19,882 bases of DNA, from the NCBI GenBank assembly GCA_003693875.1, contig RFLO01000030.1, positions 1 to 19,882 on the forward strand, written 5' to 3'. Positions 1 to 7,123 of the stretch are shown here, piece after piece. How positions within the stretch are numbered: the first letter of the stretch is position 1; each line of letters starts with the position of its first letter. The position numbers and the translations under genes were made by a program. The notes under the pieces were generated by a model. That model did not search any database and had not been told where the DNA came from. It saw only the letters and a list, made by a program, of their open reading frames with translations. The stretch comes from Candidatus Pacearchaeota archaeon. GTDB lineage: Archaea; Nanobdellota; Nanobdellia; Pacearchaeales; GW2011-AR1.

Positions 1-49
1 ATTGTCGTCGGACTGAGAATTGTCGGGGGGAGGAAGGGGGAGTTAAGAG
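1..49. other. short non-coding edge downstream of the AMP phosphorylase gene
   Basis: These 49 bases lie after the stop codon of the minus-strand AMP phosphorylase gene. On the plus strand they contain a G-rich purine tract (about 26-40), so the minus-strand transcript would carry a C-rich pyrimidine tract and not a typical T-rich archaeal terminator. The heptamer ATTGTCG occurs twice, at 1-7 and 19-25. I see no gene here. Confidence 0.5.
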
Positions 50-1528
50 TTAGGCAATGATTATCGGATTATTTTTTTTGATAAACTTTATTGCATCATC
101 TAATTTGTTTCTACTTTCGGTATAAAGGGTCATTAATGGATCTGACTTTTTAACTACTCCGGTCTTTTTATGAAGTTTTAATCCTGCTGTTGCGGTTTCT
201 GGAGTGCCAAGAATTCTGCAGATTGAATTAATCTCATGGTTACCAACTCTCTTAATTCTTCCGGATTTTTTTGAGTAAATTGTACGCCTAATTCTTCCAA
301 GACGAAGATTAGCGACCCTTCTCTCAAAATTATTTGAACCGTTCTGGGCATTTACTATCTCCTTGAATTTTTGATAGGCTTCTCCAGAGATTAGGGCATT
401 TTCTGCCAGCTTCCTTGGATTTTTTATTTTGCACATCTTAAAAATTTCTGATGCAAGAAAGATGGATTTATCCCTCAAATCTTGTGGAGCGTCTATTTCA
501 TTTCTCAGGACCTTTAAAATATCAAGCATTTCAAGTACAGGACCAAAGCCGTGACCAATAGGAAGGCTGCCATCGGTGTAGACTATGTGAAGGTTTAGTC
601 CAAACTCTCTCGCAATTTTAAAAAACTTTTTTCCAAGAGATTTTGCTTTTTTAAGGTTTGGGACCTTTGCACCGCGTCCGTATGGGATATCTATTAAGAG
701 ATATTTTGCACCGGCAGCAATCTTTTTTGACATAATGGAGGCAAGGAGTTGCGCCTCTATATCGAGATTAAGCAACCTCTCTACACGAATTATCTTATCA
801 TCAGAAGGAGCAAGTCCAAGCGAGCCGCCCCATGCAAGGCAGGCTGATGTTTTTTTTACCACTTTCTTTATTTCATCTATTGAGAGTTCAACTTTTGCGA
901 GAGTTTCAATGACATCGGCAGTTCCAGCAGCAGAGGTTATTGCCCTTGAAGATGTTTTTGGGAATATTAAACCCTGTGAAGCGCAAATTGAAACGACAAG
1001 AGGAGTTGTGCGATTTCCAGCAATTCCACCGATGCAATGCTTATCTACGACAAACTTTCCCTTAAACTTTAGTTTAACTCCGGTTTTTACCATGGCCCTG
1101 GTAAGATTTATAATTTCCTCTTTTGACATTCCCCTAAGTTTTTCTGCCGCAGTAAAATAAGCTATTTCTGCTTCGCTTAGATTATTATGAACAATTTCTG
1201 AAATCAGGAATTCAAGCTCACTTTGACTTAACTTTTTTCCAGAAAGTTTTTTTCTAATGAGAAATGTAGCGTTTGAAATTTCAGATGTTTTTATCTCAAC
1301 GTTTGAGCCCGTTTTAAGCTTTAGGATTTTTCCAAGCTCAAGAGAAATTCCTATCTCATTTTTCTTTACGACTTTGGAAAAAATATCCACGATTGCATAA
1401 ACCTTTTTTGGCTTTACGATCTCAAGACGGTCATTCGCAAAAACGTTTATTCTCTTTGCAGTATCTTCATGAAGAAATGCTACTGGACGCCCGGCCATCC
1501 AATTAAGATTTTTTACCTTTAGTTTCAT
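50..1528 (-). CDS. deoA: AMP phosphorylase (thymidine/pyrimidine-nucleoside phosphorylase family)
   Basis: This 492-residue protein has the length and layout of archaeal AMP phosphorylase, which phosphorolyses nucleoside 5'-monophosphates to a free base and ribose 1,5-bisphosphate. Residues 1-85 form the extra N-terminal domain that separates the archaeal NMP enzymes from bacterial thymidine phosphorylase. Residues 162-177 carry the nucleoside-phosphorylase signature (DKHCIGGIAGNRTT), followed by PKTSSRAITSAAGTADVIE at 190-208. The serine of the usual KHS motif is cysteine here. The start ATG overlaps the stop of the upstream AI-2E-family gene by ATGA, so the two are probably co-transcribed from the promoter at 2566-2573. 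The next enzyme of the same pathway is probably encoded at 17055-17882. A strict thymidine phosphorylase is less likely because of the N-terminal domain. Confidence 0.9.
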   Translation of the reverse strand: MKLKVKNLNWMAGRPVAFLHEDTAKRINVFANDRLEIVKPKKVYAIVDIFSKVVKKNEIGISLELGKILKLKTGSNVEIKTSEISNATFLIRKKLSGKKLSQSELEFLISEIVHNNLSEAEIAYFTAAEKLRGMSKEEIINLTRAMVKTGVKLKFKGKFVVDKHCIGGIAGNRTTPLVVSICASQGLIFPKTSSRAITSAAGTADVIETLAKVELSIDEIKKVVKKTSACLAWGGSLGLAPSDDKIIRVERLLNLDIEAQLLASIMSKKIAAGAKYLLIDIPYGRGAKVPNLKKAKSLGKKFFKIAREFGLNLHIVYTDGSLPIGHGFGPVLEMLDILKVLRNEIDAPQDLRDKSIFLASEIFKMCKIKNPRKLAENALISGEAYQKFKEIVNAQNGSNNFERRVANLRLGRIRRTIYSKKSGRIKRVGNHEINSICRILGTPETATAGLKLHKKTGVVKKSDPLMTLYTESRNKLDDAIKFIKKNNPIIIA

Positions 1529-2544
1529 TTCTTTTTGAAAAGTTCGTCAAGTTTACCCTTTCTGTAGAATTCAACAATAATTAAGGCATACGCAAGAATC
1601 AAGGGACCGAGGATAAGGCCCGTTAACCCGAAGACATAAAGCCCGCCTATTGTGCCAATAACGCTTAGTGCAACTGGAAGTTCAGATTTCCTTGAGAGAA
1701 GGTATGGCCGAATCAAATTATCCAGTGAAGAAACAAAAAGTCCCCCATAGAGAAGAACAAACACGCCGTCAAAAACTTTTCCGCTGATTAAGAGTAAAAG
1801 ACCGGTAGGGAGCCATACAAGCCAGGTGCCAAGAATGGGAATAATCGAAACAATTGCGGCAATAAGTCCAAGAACAATAGATCTTGGGAACCCTATGATA
1901 AATAGGCCGACCCAAAGCGCAATTCCCTGAATAATGCCAATTAAGACCTGACCGAACACAATGGCATTGGTTATGCCCCTAAATTCTTCCATAAACTTTT
2001 TTTCTGTTGAGGAAGAAAATGGAGACAGCTCAAAGATATAATCTCTAAGTTCATCGGAGTCTCTGAGTGCAAAAAAGAACGTGAAAAGAAAAACGGCAAC
2101 TTTTAAAAGAAAAGAGGGAAGATTAACTAAAAGCTCTGTTAACTGTTGCAAAAATCCTGAAACTATCTTGGCAAGGATGTTTTCCATATTAGATGAAAGA
2201 AGACGGGCGAGATTTGGGTCAAGATACTTAAGAAAAATTTTTGAAAAGTCAATATTCTGCAAGCTTGAAAATGCATCAAATGTTTGTTTTGCAATTATTG
2301 GGGAAAAATAAATCAGCGGAGCTATGACCACTGAAAAGAGTAATGCAAGAAATACGAATGCAGAGAGATTTTTATTCCCGATTCTTAGCTGAACTGTTTT
2401 GTAAACGGGACTGAAAATGTAAGCCAGCAAAAGCCCAAGTATTATTGGGATCATGATTGGCTGTAAGACTATAAATGCAAGCATAAAAATGCCCAGAATG
2501 ATAATCCATACAAGACCTTTTTTCACAGCAATGCTTTTTGCCAT
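1525..2544 (-). CDS. AI-2E family transporter-like integral membrane protein
   Basis: This is a 339-residue polytopic membrane protein of the AI-2E transporter family (PF01594; TqsA/YdiK-like). Hydrophobic segments cluster at about residues 12-45, 60-85, 140-160, 195-240 and 240-320. The family pattern is visible in the middle and C-terminal half: an amphipathic stretch around the segment FMEEFRGITNAIVFGQVLIG, then glycine-rich helices with IIPILGTWLVWLPTG and the terminal GLTGLILGPLILA. Bacterial members have been linked to autoinducer-2 or small-solute/ion export, but the substrate of archaeal members is unknown and none should be assumed. The ATG at 2544 lies exactly 25.5 bp from the centre of a TATA element, so the mRNA is probably leaderless. 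It is the first gene of a two-gene unit with AMP phosphorylase. Confidence 0.87.
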   Translation of the reverse strand: MAKSIAVKKGLVWIIILGIFMLAFIVLQPIMIPIILGLLLAYIFSPVYKTVQLRIGNKNLSAFVFLALLFSVVIAPLIYFSPIIAKQTFDAFSSLQNIDFSKIFLKYLDPNLARLLSSNMENILAKIVSGFLQQLTELLVNLPSFLLKVAVFLFTFFFALRDSDELRDYIFELSPFSSSTEKKFMEEFRGITNAIVFGQVLIGIIQGIALWVGLFIIGFPRSIVLGLIAAIVSIIPILGTWLVWLPTGLLLLISGKVFDGVFVLLYGGLFVSSLDNLIRPYLLSRKSELPVALSVIGTIGGLYVFGLTGLILGPLILAYALIIVEFYRKGKLDELFKKK

Positions 2545-2565
2545 ATTTTTCTCAGGTATACAATA

Positions 2566-2573
2566 TTTATAAA
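2566..2573 (-). promoter_or_regulatory. TATA box for the AI-2E/AMP phosphorylase unit
   Basis: TTTATAAA centred at 2569.5, 25.5 bp from the first base of the ATG at 2544. This is the spacing expected when an archaeal transcript starts on the start codon itself. It is divergent from the element at 2596-2603. Confidence 0.75.
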
Positions 2574-2595
2574 CTTTGGTAGTGAATTCGGCAGA

Positions 2596-2603
2596 TTTAT
2601 AAA
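2596..2603 (+). promoter_or_regulatory. TATA box for the 235-residue unknown protein
   Basis: TTTATAAA centred at 2599.5, 25.5 bp before the ATG at 2625. This spacing favours ATG 2625 over the in-frame TTG at 2619 as the start codon and predicts a leaderless mRNA. No Shine-Dalgarno sequence precedes either codon. Confidence 0.75.
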
Positions 2604-2624
2604 TGAAGCATTTTTGTTTTGTCT

Positions 2625-3332
2625 ATGTTCATCAAAAAAATCTTTAGCAAGAATTTTGATGATGAGGTACATTCCGAATTTATGAAGTTTGGAAGGGGGG
2701 AATTTGACAACAGATTTCTGGTTAATGCAATAAAACAGGCAGGAAAGTGGGTAATCAAGACCGGACCAGAATATGTAAATTATCTCGTAAAGAAACATCT
2801 TGAAAAAGTAGGTGAAACAATTTTTGTAAAGGGGATAATTGTTACAACAAAAAAGATTGAGGAAGATGATTTGGGTTTTAGAGTTGTTAAAATTAGCAAC
2901 TTCCAAGGAATTAGAAAAATCCAGATAGAAGCGGAAGTTGAAACCAAAAAAATATTGGACCTTATGTCAAGGTATCCCCGGGCCTTTTATGCGCTAAGTT
3001 TTTCAGGAGATAATTTCTCAATAAAGGTTAAAGCAAAAGCCCCAAAAAGCGGAAAGCCCGGAAAAGAAATGCAGGAAGGTCCAAAGGCGGATTTTTGCAC
3101 GCTTAAAACAAGCGACGATGAGGTGATAAGAGAGCTTTTCTTTGATGTTGAAAACTTTGATGAAGCCGGTGCAAGCCACAAAGTTATAATCGAATCAATT
3201 GTCTACCCCCCTAATGTGGCATCACTTAGTCCAGAAGAAATAAGAAAAAAAAGCAAGAGGAAAGGAAGAATAATAAGGACAATAACAGTTGATGGAAAAA
3301 GAAAAGAAAGCATTGCAGAGTTTGTTGTTTAG
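2625..3332 (+). CDS. uncharacterised 235-residue protein upstream of the ribosomal operon
   Basis: I do not recognise this soluble protein. I place the start at ATG 2625 because a TATA box sits exactly one leaderless spacing upstream. The N-terminal part (residues 1-65) is basic and helical, with KFGRGEFDNRF at about 21-31. A central mixed alpha/beta region follows (KIQIEAEVETKKILDLMSRYP). A lysine/proline-rich linker (KAKAPKSGKPGKEMQEGP) leads to a C-terminal half with alternating hydrophobic beta-strand patterns and a very basic segment (EEIRKKSKRKGRIIRT). No membrane segment or signal peptide is evident, and there is one cysteine. The basic patches and the position just before rpl3 would suit an RNA- or ribosome-associated protein, but this is inference. 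No terminator is obvious between it and rpl3, so read-through into the operon is possible. Confidence 0.8.
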   Translation: MFIKKIFSKNFDDEVHSEFMKFGRGEFDNRFLVNAIKQAGKWVIKTGPEYVNYLVKKHLEKVGETIFVKGIIVTTKKIEEDDLGFRVVKISNFQGIRKIQIEAEVETKKILDLMSRYPRAFYALSFSGDNFSIKVKAKAPKSGKPGKEMQEGPKADFCTLKTSDDEVIRELFFDVENFDEAGASHKVIIESIVYPPNVASLSPEEIRKKSKRKGRIIRTITVDGKRKESIAEFVV

Positions 3333-3350
3333 GACATGCAAACAATAAGC

Positions 3351-3358
3351 TTTAAATA
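3351..3358 (+). promoter_or_regulatory. TATA box of the ribosomal-protein operon
   Basis: TTTAAATA centred at 3354.5. With the 25.5-bp spacing seen at other promoters in the window, transcription would start at about G3380. That is 92 nt before the L3 start codon. Confidence 0.65.
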
Positions 3359-3386
3359 CCTAATTTTCGCATAAATCTCGGTGTGG

Positions 3387-3428
3387 ATGCACTCAAAACT
3401 TAAATGTTTGGGTGTTGGAGTTTTGTGA
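3387..3428 (+). CDS. possible 13-codon leader peptide in the rpl3 leader
   Basis: An ATG seven bases after the predicted transcription start opens a frame encoding MHSKLKCLGVGVL, ending in TGA at 3426-3428. An in-frame GTG at 3381 would be almost exactly leaderless. The stop codon lies inside the 5' arm of the stem-loop at 3423-3443, so a terminating ribosome would disturb that stem. Short frames arise easily by chance, so this is tentative. Confidence 0.25.
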   Translation: MHSKLKCLGVGVL

Positions 3429-3443
3429 TGGGGTTGGTCACAA
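3423..3443 (+). promoter_or_regulatory. stem-loop in the rpl3 leader
   Basis: TTGTGA (3423-3428) pairs perfectly with TCACAA (3438-3443) around the nine-base loop TGGGGTTGG. The stem can extend by A3419-T3445 and G3420-C3444 if two bases bulge. It ends 28 nt before the L3 start codon. A control role is inferred from position only. Confidence 0.45.
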
Positions 3444-3471
3444 CTTTGAAGCGTAGCTTGAAGCATAGGAG

Positions 3472-4416
3472 ATGGGAGATAACAATCGAATAAGAAGTGG
3501 AAGTTTGCAGTTTTACCCGAGGGTGCGTGCGAAAAGGCAAATTCCAAAGATTAACTGGAGTAAAATTAAACGAAATGGTGTAGGACTTCTCGGGTTTATT
3601 GGATACAAGGCAGGAATGGTTTCTGTATGGGCAAAAGACGATACTCCCGATTCTATGACTAAAGGAAAACGTATTGCAATACCCGCAACAGTAATTGAAT
3701 GTCCTCCAGCAAAAATTTATTCAGTTAGGTTTTATAAAAACGGTATTGTAAAAAAGGAAGTAATTGTTTCAAATGAAAAAAATCTGAAAAGAAAAGTTAG
3801 AGTTCCAAAAGAAGTTGGAGAATTAAAGGAAGAATCAGATTTTGACGAAGTGCGCATAATCTTGTATTCTCTTGTCTGGAAAACAGGAATTGGAAAAAAG
3901 AAGCCAGATATGTTTGAGGTTGCACTGTCCGGAAGCGCAGAGGAGAAAATAAATTTTGTAAAAGAGCATGTCGGGAAGGAAATAAACATCGCAGATGTTT
4001 TTGAAAGCGGCTTGGTGGATATTCACGGAGTTACCCGGGGTTTTGGCACGGAAGGGCCTGTTGCAAGATTTGGAATATCTCTTAAAACGCATAAGTCTGA
4101 AAAAGGAAGAAGAAGGCCGGGCAGTCTTGCTCCATGGCATCCGGCAAGAGTTACCTTTAGAGCCCCGCAGGCAGGACAAACAGGATACCACACAAGAACA
4201 ATATACAACAACTTAATTCTTGAAATTGGCAGAATAAATGAAAAAGACATAAATCCTAAGGGCGGCTTTCCGCATTATGGAAAAATAAAAGAAAGCTACA
4301 TCATTGTTCGCGGTTCTGTTATGGGTCCAAAGAAAAGAGGTTTAGTTATAACCTACGCTTCACGCCCATCAAAAAGACAGGAAAAGAAAAAATATGAGGT
4401 GATTGAGTTGAGATGA
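3472..4416 (+). CDS. rpl3: 50S ribosomal protein L3 (uL3)
   Basis: First gene of the ribosomal operon and an early-assembly protein of the large subunit near the peptidyl-transferase centre. The 314-residue sequence begins with the archaeal N-terminus (RSGSLQFYPRVRAKRQ) and carries the central loop typical of L3, with LAPWHPARVTFRAPQAGQTG and YHTRTIYNN. It is somewhat shorter than typical archaeal L3 (about 330-350). ATG 3472 is the only in-frame ATG after the in-frame TAG at 3466. The purine string AGGAG directly abuts it and is too close to be a normal Shine-Dalgarno sequence, so initiation may depend on the leader's structure. The 3' end carries the L4 ribosome-binding site (GAGGTGAT) and overlaps L4 by four bases. 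Confidence 0.97.
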   Translation: MGDNNRIRSGSLQFYPRVRAKRQIPKINWSKIKRNGVGLLGFIGYKAGMVSVWAKDDTPDSMTKGKRIAIPATVIECPPAKIYSVRFYKNGIVKKEVIVSNEKNLKRKVRVPKEVGELKEESDFDEVRIILYSLVWKTGIGKKKPDMFEVALSGSAEEKINFVKEHVGKEINIADVFESGLVDIHGVTRGFGTEGPVARFGISLKTHKSEKGRRRPGSLAPWHPARVTFRAPQAGQTGYHTRTIYNNLILEIGRINEKDINPKGGFPHYGKIKESYIIVRGSVMGPKKRGLVITYASRPSKRQEKKKYEVIELR

Positions 4417-5198
4417 AAGCAAAACTTTACTCCAAGGATGGGAAAGCAAAAGGAGAGGTAGATTTGCCTGGATGTTTTAGTTCTGACCCAAGGCCAGATA
4501 TTCTTTTAAAAGTCTATGAAGCTCAGAAAGGATATTTTATGCAGCCGTACGGCTCAAAGCCGGGAGCTGGAGCAGGATATTCTGCTTCAGGCATCTTGAA
4601 ACATAGAAGACATGTCTGGAAGACAACATACGGTCGCGGAATTTCAAGAATTCCGAGGAAGATTATGGCAAGAAATGGGCGAAGCTTCACATGGATTGGA
4701 GCAACAGTTGCAAGCACCCGCGGCGGAAGAAGGGCACATCCCCCAAAATCGTGGAAAAATCTTTTCAGGAAGATAAACAAGAAAGAGTTAAGAATTGCGC
4801 TTGAAACAGGGCTTCGTGGAACAATTGATAAAGAGATTTTAAAAGAAAAGTATGGAAGAGAAATTCAAAGTGGCTTTATTTTTGATTCAAAAATAATAAA
4901 GACAAAAACAAAAGACTTTCTGGCAACCTTAAAGAAAGTTCTAAAAGATTCTTTTGATTTTGCATTAAAAAAGAAAAAAATAAGAGCGGGCATTGGCAAG
5001 ATGCGTGGGAGAAAGTACAAGTCAAATGCTGGAATGTTGTTCATCATAGGGAGCAAGGAGGAGATGAAAAGGAAAGGCATTGATGTAGTAAAAGTAAATG
5101 AACTATCTGTAAAAGACCTCTCACCCAATGGGGTTGCTGGCAGACTTGCATGTTATACGGAGTCAGCCATAAAAGAAATCGGAGAGCGTTTCAAATGA
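4413..5198 (+). CDS. rpl4: 50S ribosomal protein L4 (uL4)
   Basis: L4 binds 23S rRNA, and its extended loop lines the exit tunnel. The 261-residue length matches archaeal L4. The tunnel loop is recognisable as SKPGAGAGYSASGILKHRRH, then GRGISRIPRKIMARNGRSF and ATVASTRGGRRAHPPKSWKN. The C-terminal part contains GMLFIIGSKEE and the archaeal ending with the basic KMRGRKYKSNAG. A strong Shine-Dalgarno sequence, GAGGTGAT, lies about 11 bases upstream inside the end of rpl3, and the genes overlap by ATGA. L4 is the classical autogenous repressor in some bacteria; whether it acts on the leader here is unknown. Confidence 0.97.
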   Translation: MKAKLYSKDGKAKGEVDLPGCFSSDPRPDILLKVYEAQKGYFMQPYGSKPGAGAGYSASGILKHRRHVWKTTYGRGISRIPRKIMARNGRSFTWIGATVASTRGGRRAHPPKSWKNLFRKINKKELRIALETGLRGTIDKEILKEKYGREIQSGFIFDSKIIKTKTKDFLATLKKVLKDSFDFALKKKKIRAGIGKMRGRKYKSNAGMLFIIGSKEEMKRKGIDVVKVNELSVKDLSPNGVAGRLACYTESAIKEIGERFK

Positions 5199-5452
5199 AA
5201 AGGACAATAATCCTTGAAAAAGTAAAGGCAACGGAGAAAGTTGTAAGGCAAATTGAGACTGAGAATGTTCTCGTGTTCGTAGTTGACCGCTCAATTTCTA
5301 AACCAGAGATAAAAAAGGAAGTAGAAAATGTATTTGATGTAGAGGTTCAAAAAGTCAGAACACATACTTCAAAAAACAAAAAGATTGCTTATGTTAAATT
5401 AAAGCCTGAATTTGTTGCGGCAGATGTTGCAACGAAGCTTGGGGTAATCTAA
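5195..5452 (+). CDS. rpl23: 50S ribosomal protein L23 (uL23)
   Basis: L23 sits at the exit of the polypeptide tunnel and docks SRP and the Sec translocon. The 85-residue protein has the family's compact fold: ATEKVVRQIETENVLVFVVD, then KPEIKKEVENVFDVEVQKVRT and the C-terminal KKIAYVKLKPEF. The same frame is open upstream to 5150, but I choose ATG 5195. It overlaps the L4 stop by ATGA, is preceded by GGAGAG, and gives the standard N-terminus. The stop shares its last A with the ATG of rpl2. Confidence 0.95.
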   Translation: MKRTIILEKVKATEKVVRQIETENVLVFVVDRSISKPEIKKEVENVFDVEVQKVRTHTSKNKKIAYVKLKPEFVAADVATKLGVI

Positions 5453-6150
5453 TGGGAAAAAGAATAATTCAGCAAAGAAGAGGAAGGGGAAGCCCGACTT
5501 ACAGAGTTCGTCAAAAGGCAGGACAGATAAAAATCGGCTATCCACAAAATCTTTCAGGAGAATTTGAAGTTGTAAAATTAATAGCCTCCCCAGGACATAC
5601 AGCTCCAATAGCAAGGCTTGTAGGGGGCAACGGGCAGGTTTTTTGTAATCTTGCCGCAAACCATCTTTTTGTCGGACAGAAAATAAAGATTGGCGGAAAG
5701 GAAGTAGGTGATATCTCAAAAATCGGCGATTTAAAGAATGGAACGGAAATTTTTAACATAGAGAATCACCCGCTTGATGGGGGGAGATTTGTCCGTGCAG
5801 GAGGTGAATCAGCAGTAATTCTAAGCAAGGAAAAAGAGTTTGCAAGAGTGCTTTTGCCCTCTAAAAAAGAGAAGATATTGAGCGTTAACTGCCGTGCAAC
5901 TGTTGGAAGGTGTGCTGGTGACGGAAGGGTTGAAAAACCTATCTTAAAAGCTGGGAAGAAATTTTACATAATGCGCGCCAAATCGAAACTTTGGCCAAGA
6001 ACATCGGCTGTTGCAATGAATAAAATTGACCATCCATTCGGTAGCGGCAGAGGAAAAAGAATTAAGAGCAAGATTGTGAAAAGAAATTCAGCACCTGGGA
6101 AAAAAGTAGGTCTTATTAGTCCAAGAAGGACAGGGAGGAAGAAAAGATGA
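5452..6150 (+). CDS. rpl2: 50S ribosomal protein L2 (uL2)
   Basis: L2 is a primary 23S rRNA-binding protein needed for subunit joining and peptidyl-transferase activity. At 232 residues it is a normal archaeal L2 without a long tail. Visible markers are the N-terminal GKRIIQQRRGRGSPTYR, the OB/SH3-like core with ASPGHTAPIARLVGGNGQ, and the C-terminal active-centre loop AMNKIDHPFGSGRG followed by RNSAPGKKVGLISPRRTGR. The histidine of DHP is retained. The start ATG overlaps the L23 stop (TAATG), and the stop overlaps the rps19 start (ATGA). Confidence 0.97.
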   Translation: MGKRIIQQRRGRGSPTYRVRQKAGQIKIGYPQNLSGEFEVVKLIASPGHTAPIARLVGGNGQVFCNLAANHLFVGQKIKIGGKEVGDISKIGDLKNGTEIFNIENHPLDGGRFVRAGGESAVILSKEKEFARVLLPSKKEKILSVNCRATVGRCAGDGRVEKPILKAGKKFYIMRAKSKLWPRTSAVAMNKIDHPFGSGRGKRIKSKIVKRNSAPGKKVGLISPRRTGRKKR

Positions 6151-6554
6151 CTGAGGAATTAAGAAAAAGAAGCAAGGAGAAATTTTTCAGAGGCATTCAA
6201 ATTGATGAACTAAAAGAACTTGACTTAAGAGAGTTTGCAAAACTTGTAAAATCTCGTGCGCGCAGATTTATCATAAGGAATTTTGATGTTATTGAGAAAT
6301 TTGTTAGAAAATGCGATAAAAGGGAAAAGGAAAATAAGCCCATAAAGACCCACAATCGGGACATAGTTATTGTTCCAAAGCTTCTTGGAAAAACTATTGG
6401 AGTGCATAATGGAAAAGAATTTGTGAAAGTGACGATAGTAGATGAAATGCTTGGCCATCGTCTTGGCGAGTTTGCTCCCACGAGAAAGCCGGTAAAGCAT
6501 GGTTCTGCGGGAGTAGGAGCAACTAAATCAAGCGCTTCGCGCGCAGTGAAATAA
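6147..6554 (+). CDS. rps19: 30S ribosomal protein S19 (uS19)
   Basis: S19 lies in the 30S head near the A-site finger and contacts S13. The 135-residue protein has the archaeal N-terminal helix region (SKEKFFRGIQIDELKELDLR) followed by the S19 core: KTHNRDIVIVPKLLGKTIGV, then HNGKEFVKVTIVDEMLGHRL and GEFAPTRKPVKHGSAGVG. It overlaps rpl2 by ATGA with GGGAGG just upstream as ribosome-binding site, and is followed after one base by rpl22. Confidence 0.97.
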   Translation: MTEELRKRSKEKFFRGIQIDELKELDLREFAKLVKSRARRFIIRNFDVIEKFVRKCDKREKENKPIKTHNRDIVIVPKLLGKTIGVHNGKEFVKVTIVDEMLGHRLGEFAPTRKPVKHGSAGVGATKSSASRAVK

Positions 6555-6555
6555 A

Positions 6556-7119
6556 ATGGATGAGAAAAAAGAAGACAAGAAAAAAGAAGAAAAGAATGAA
6601 GGCAAAAAATTAGAAGAAAAAAGCAAGCCTTCTAAAGAAAATAAGGACCCAAAGGAAACTTCAAAAGAAAAAACAAAAGAGTCCCCCCAAAAAAAATCAG
6701 AGGTAAAGCAGGCTCCAAAGAAAGATTTTGCAATTGCAAGGGGACTCTCTCTTAGGATATCTCCTAAGTATTCTGTTTTTGTTTGTAGAATGATTAAGGG
6801 AAAAACACCAGACCAAGCAGTTTCTCTTTTAAGGGATGTAATCGAAGGGAAAAGGCCTGTTCATATGAGGCCCTTGGAAGTTCCCCACCAAAAGGGAAAA
6901 GGGGTCAGTGGAGCGAAATTTCCAAAGAATGTATGTCGTGAAATAATCCCAATAATAAATCAGGCTCGTGCAAATGCTCTTGTTGTCGGGATTGAGGAAC
7001 CAATAATTACAATTGCAAAATCTGACAGGGCACCGGCACCTTTTAGGCGCGGAGGGAGAAAAGCTAAAAGGACACATATCTTTATTGAAGTAAGAGACAA
7101 AAAAACAGCATTAATTTAA
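6556..7119 (+). CDS. rpl22: 50S ribosomal protein L22 (uL22) with a charged N-terminal extension
   Basis: L22 binds 23S rRNA domains and its hairpin lines the exit tunnel. The core begins at about residue 57 and contains the typical VSLLRDVIEGKRPVHMRPLE, then GVSGAKFPKNVCREIIPIIN and the hairpin/C-terminus APAPFRRGGRKAKRTHIFIE. Residues 1-56 are an unusual low-complexity segment of Lys, Glu, Ser and Pro with no predicted fold. The core alone (about 130 residues) is shorter than typical archaeal L22 (about 150). The start at 6556 is one base after the S19 stop. An internal start is unlikely, since the next in-frame ATG (residue 79) lies inside the core. Confidence 0.95.
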   Translation: MDEKKEDKKKEEKNEGKKLEEKSKPSKENKDPKETSKEKTKESPQKKSEVKQAPKKDFAIARGLSLRISPKYSVFVCRMIKGKTPDQAVSLLRDVIEGKRPVHMRPLEVPHQKGKGVSGAKFPKNVCREIIPIINQARANALVVGIEEPIITIAKSDRAPAPFRRGGRKAKRTHIFIEVRDKKTALI

Positions 7120-7123
7120 GACA

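Larger units (their letters stand above)
3333..3471 (+). promoter_or_regulatory. promoter and leader region of the ribosomal-protein operon
   Basis: This 139-bp gap is the longest untranslated stretch near the operon. It holds a TATA element at 3351-3358, a predicted transcription start near 3380, and about 92 nt of leader. Inside the leader are a possible 13-codon reading frame (3387-3428), a stem-loop (3423-3443) and a small alternative hairpin formed by AAGC/GCTT repeats (3449-3464). Every other promoter-proximal gene in the window appears leaderless, so the long leader suggests post-transcriptional control of the operon, for example autogenous repression by a ribosomal protein. The regulator is not identifiable from the sequence. 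Confidence 0.55.

Noticed and set aside
735..1160. 141-codon plus-strand frame opposite AMP phosphorylase
   Set aside because: It lies wholly antisense to a strongly supported enzyme gene, has no ribosome-binding site or TATA element, and its product resembles no family. It is a shadow frame.
3467..3471. AGGAG as the Shine-Dalgarno sequence of L3
   Set aside because: It touches the ATG with no spacer, whereas other genes here have spacers of about 4-11 bases.
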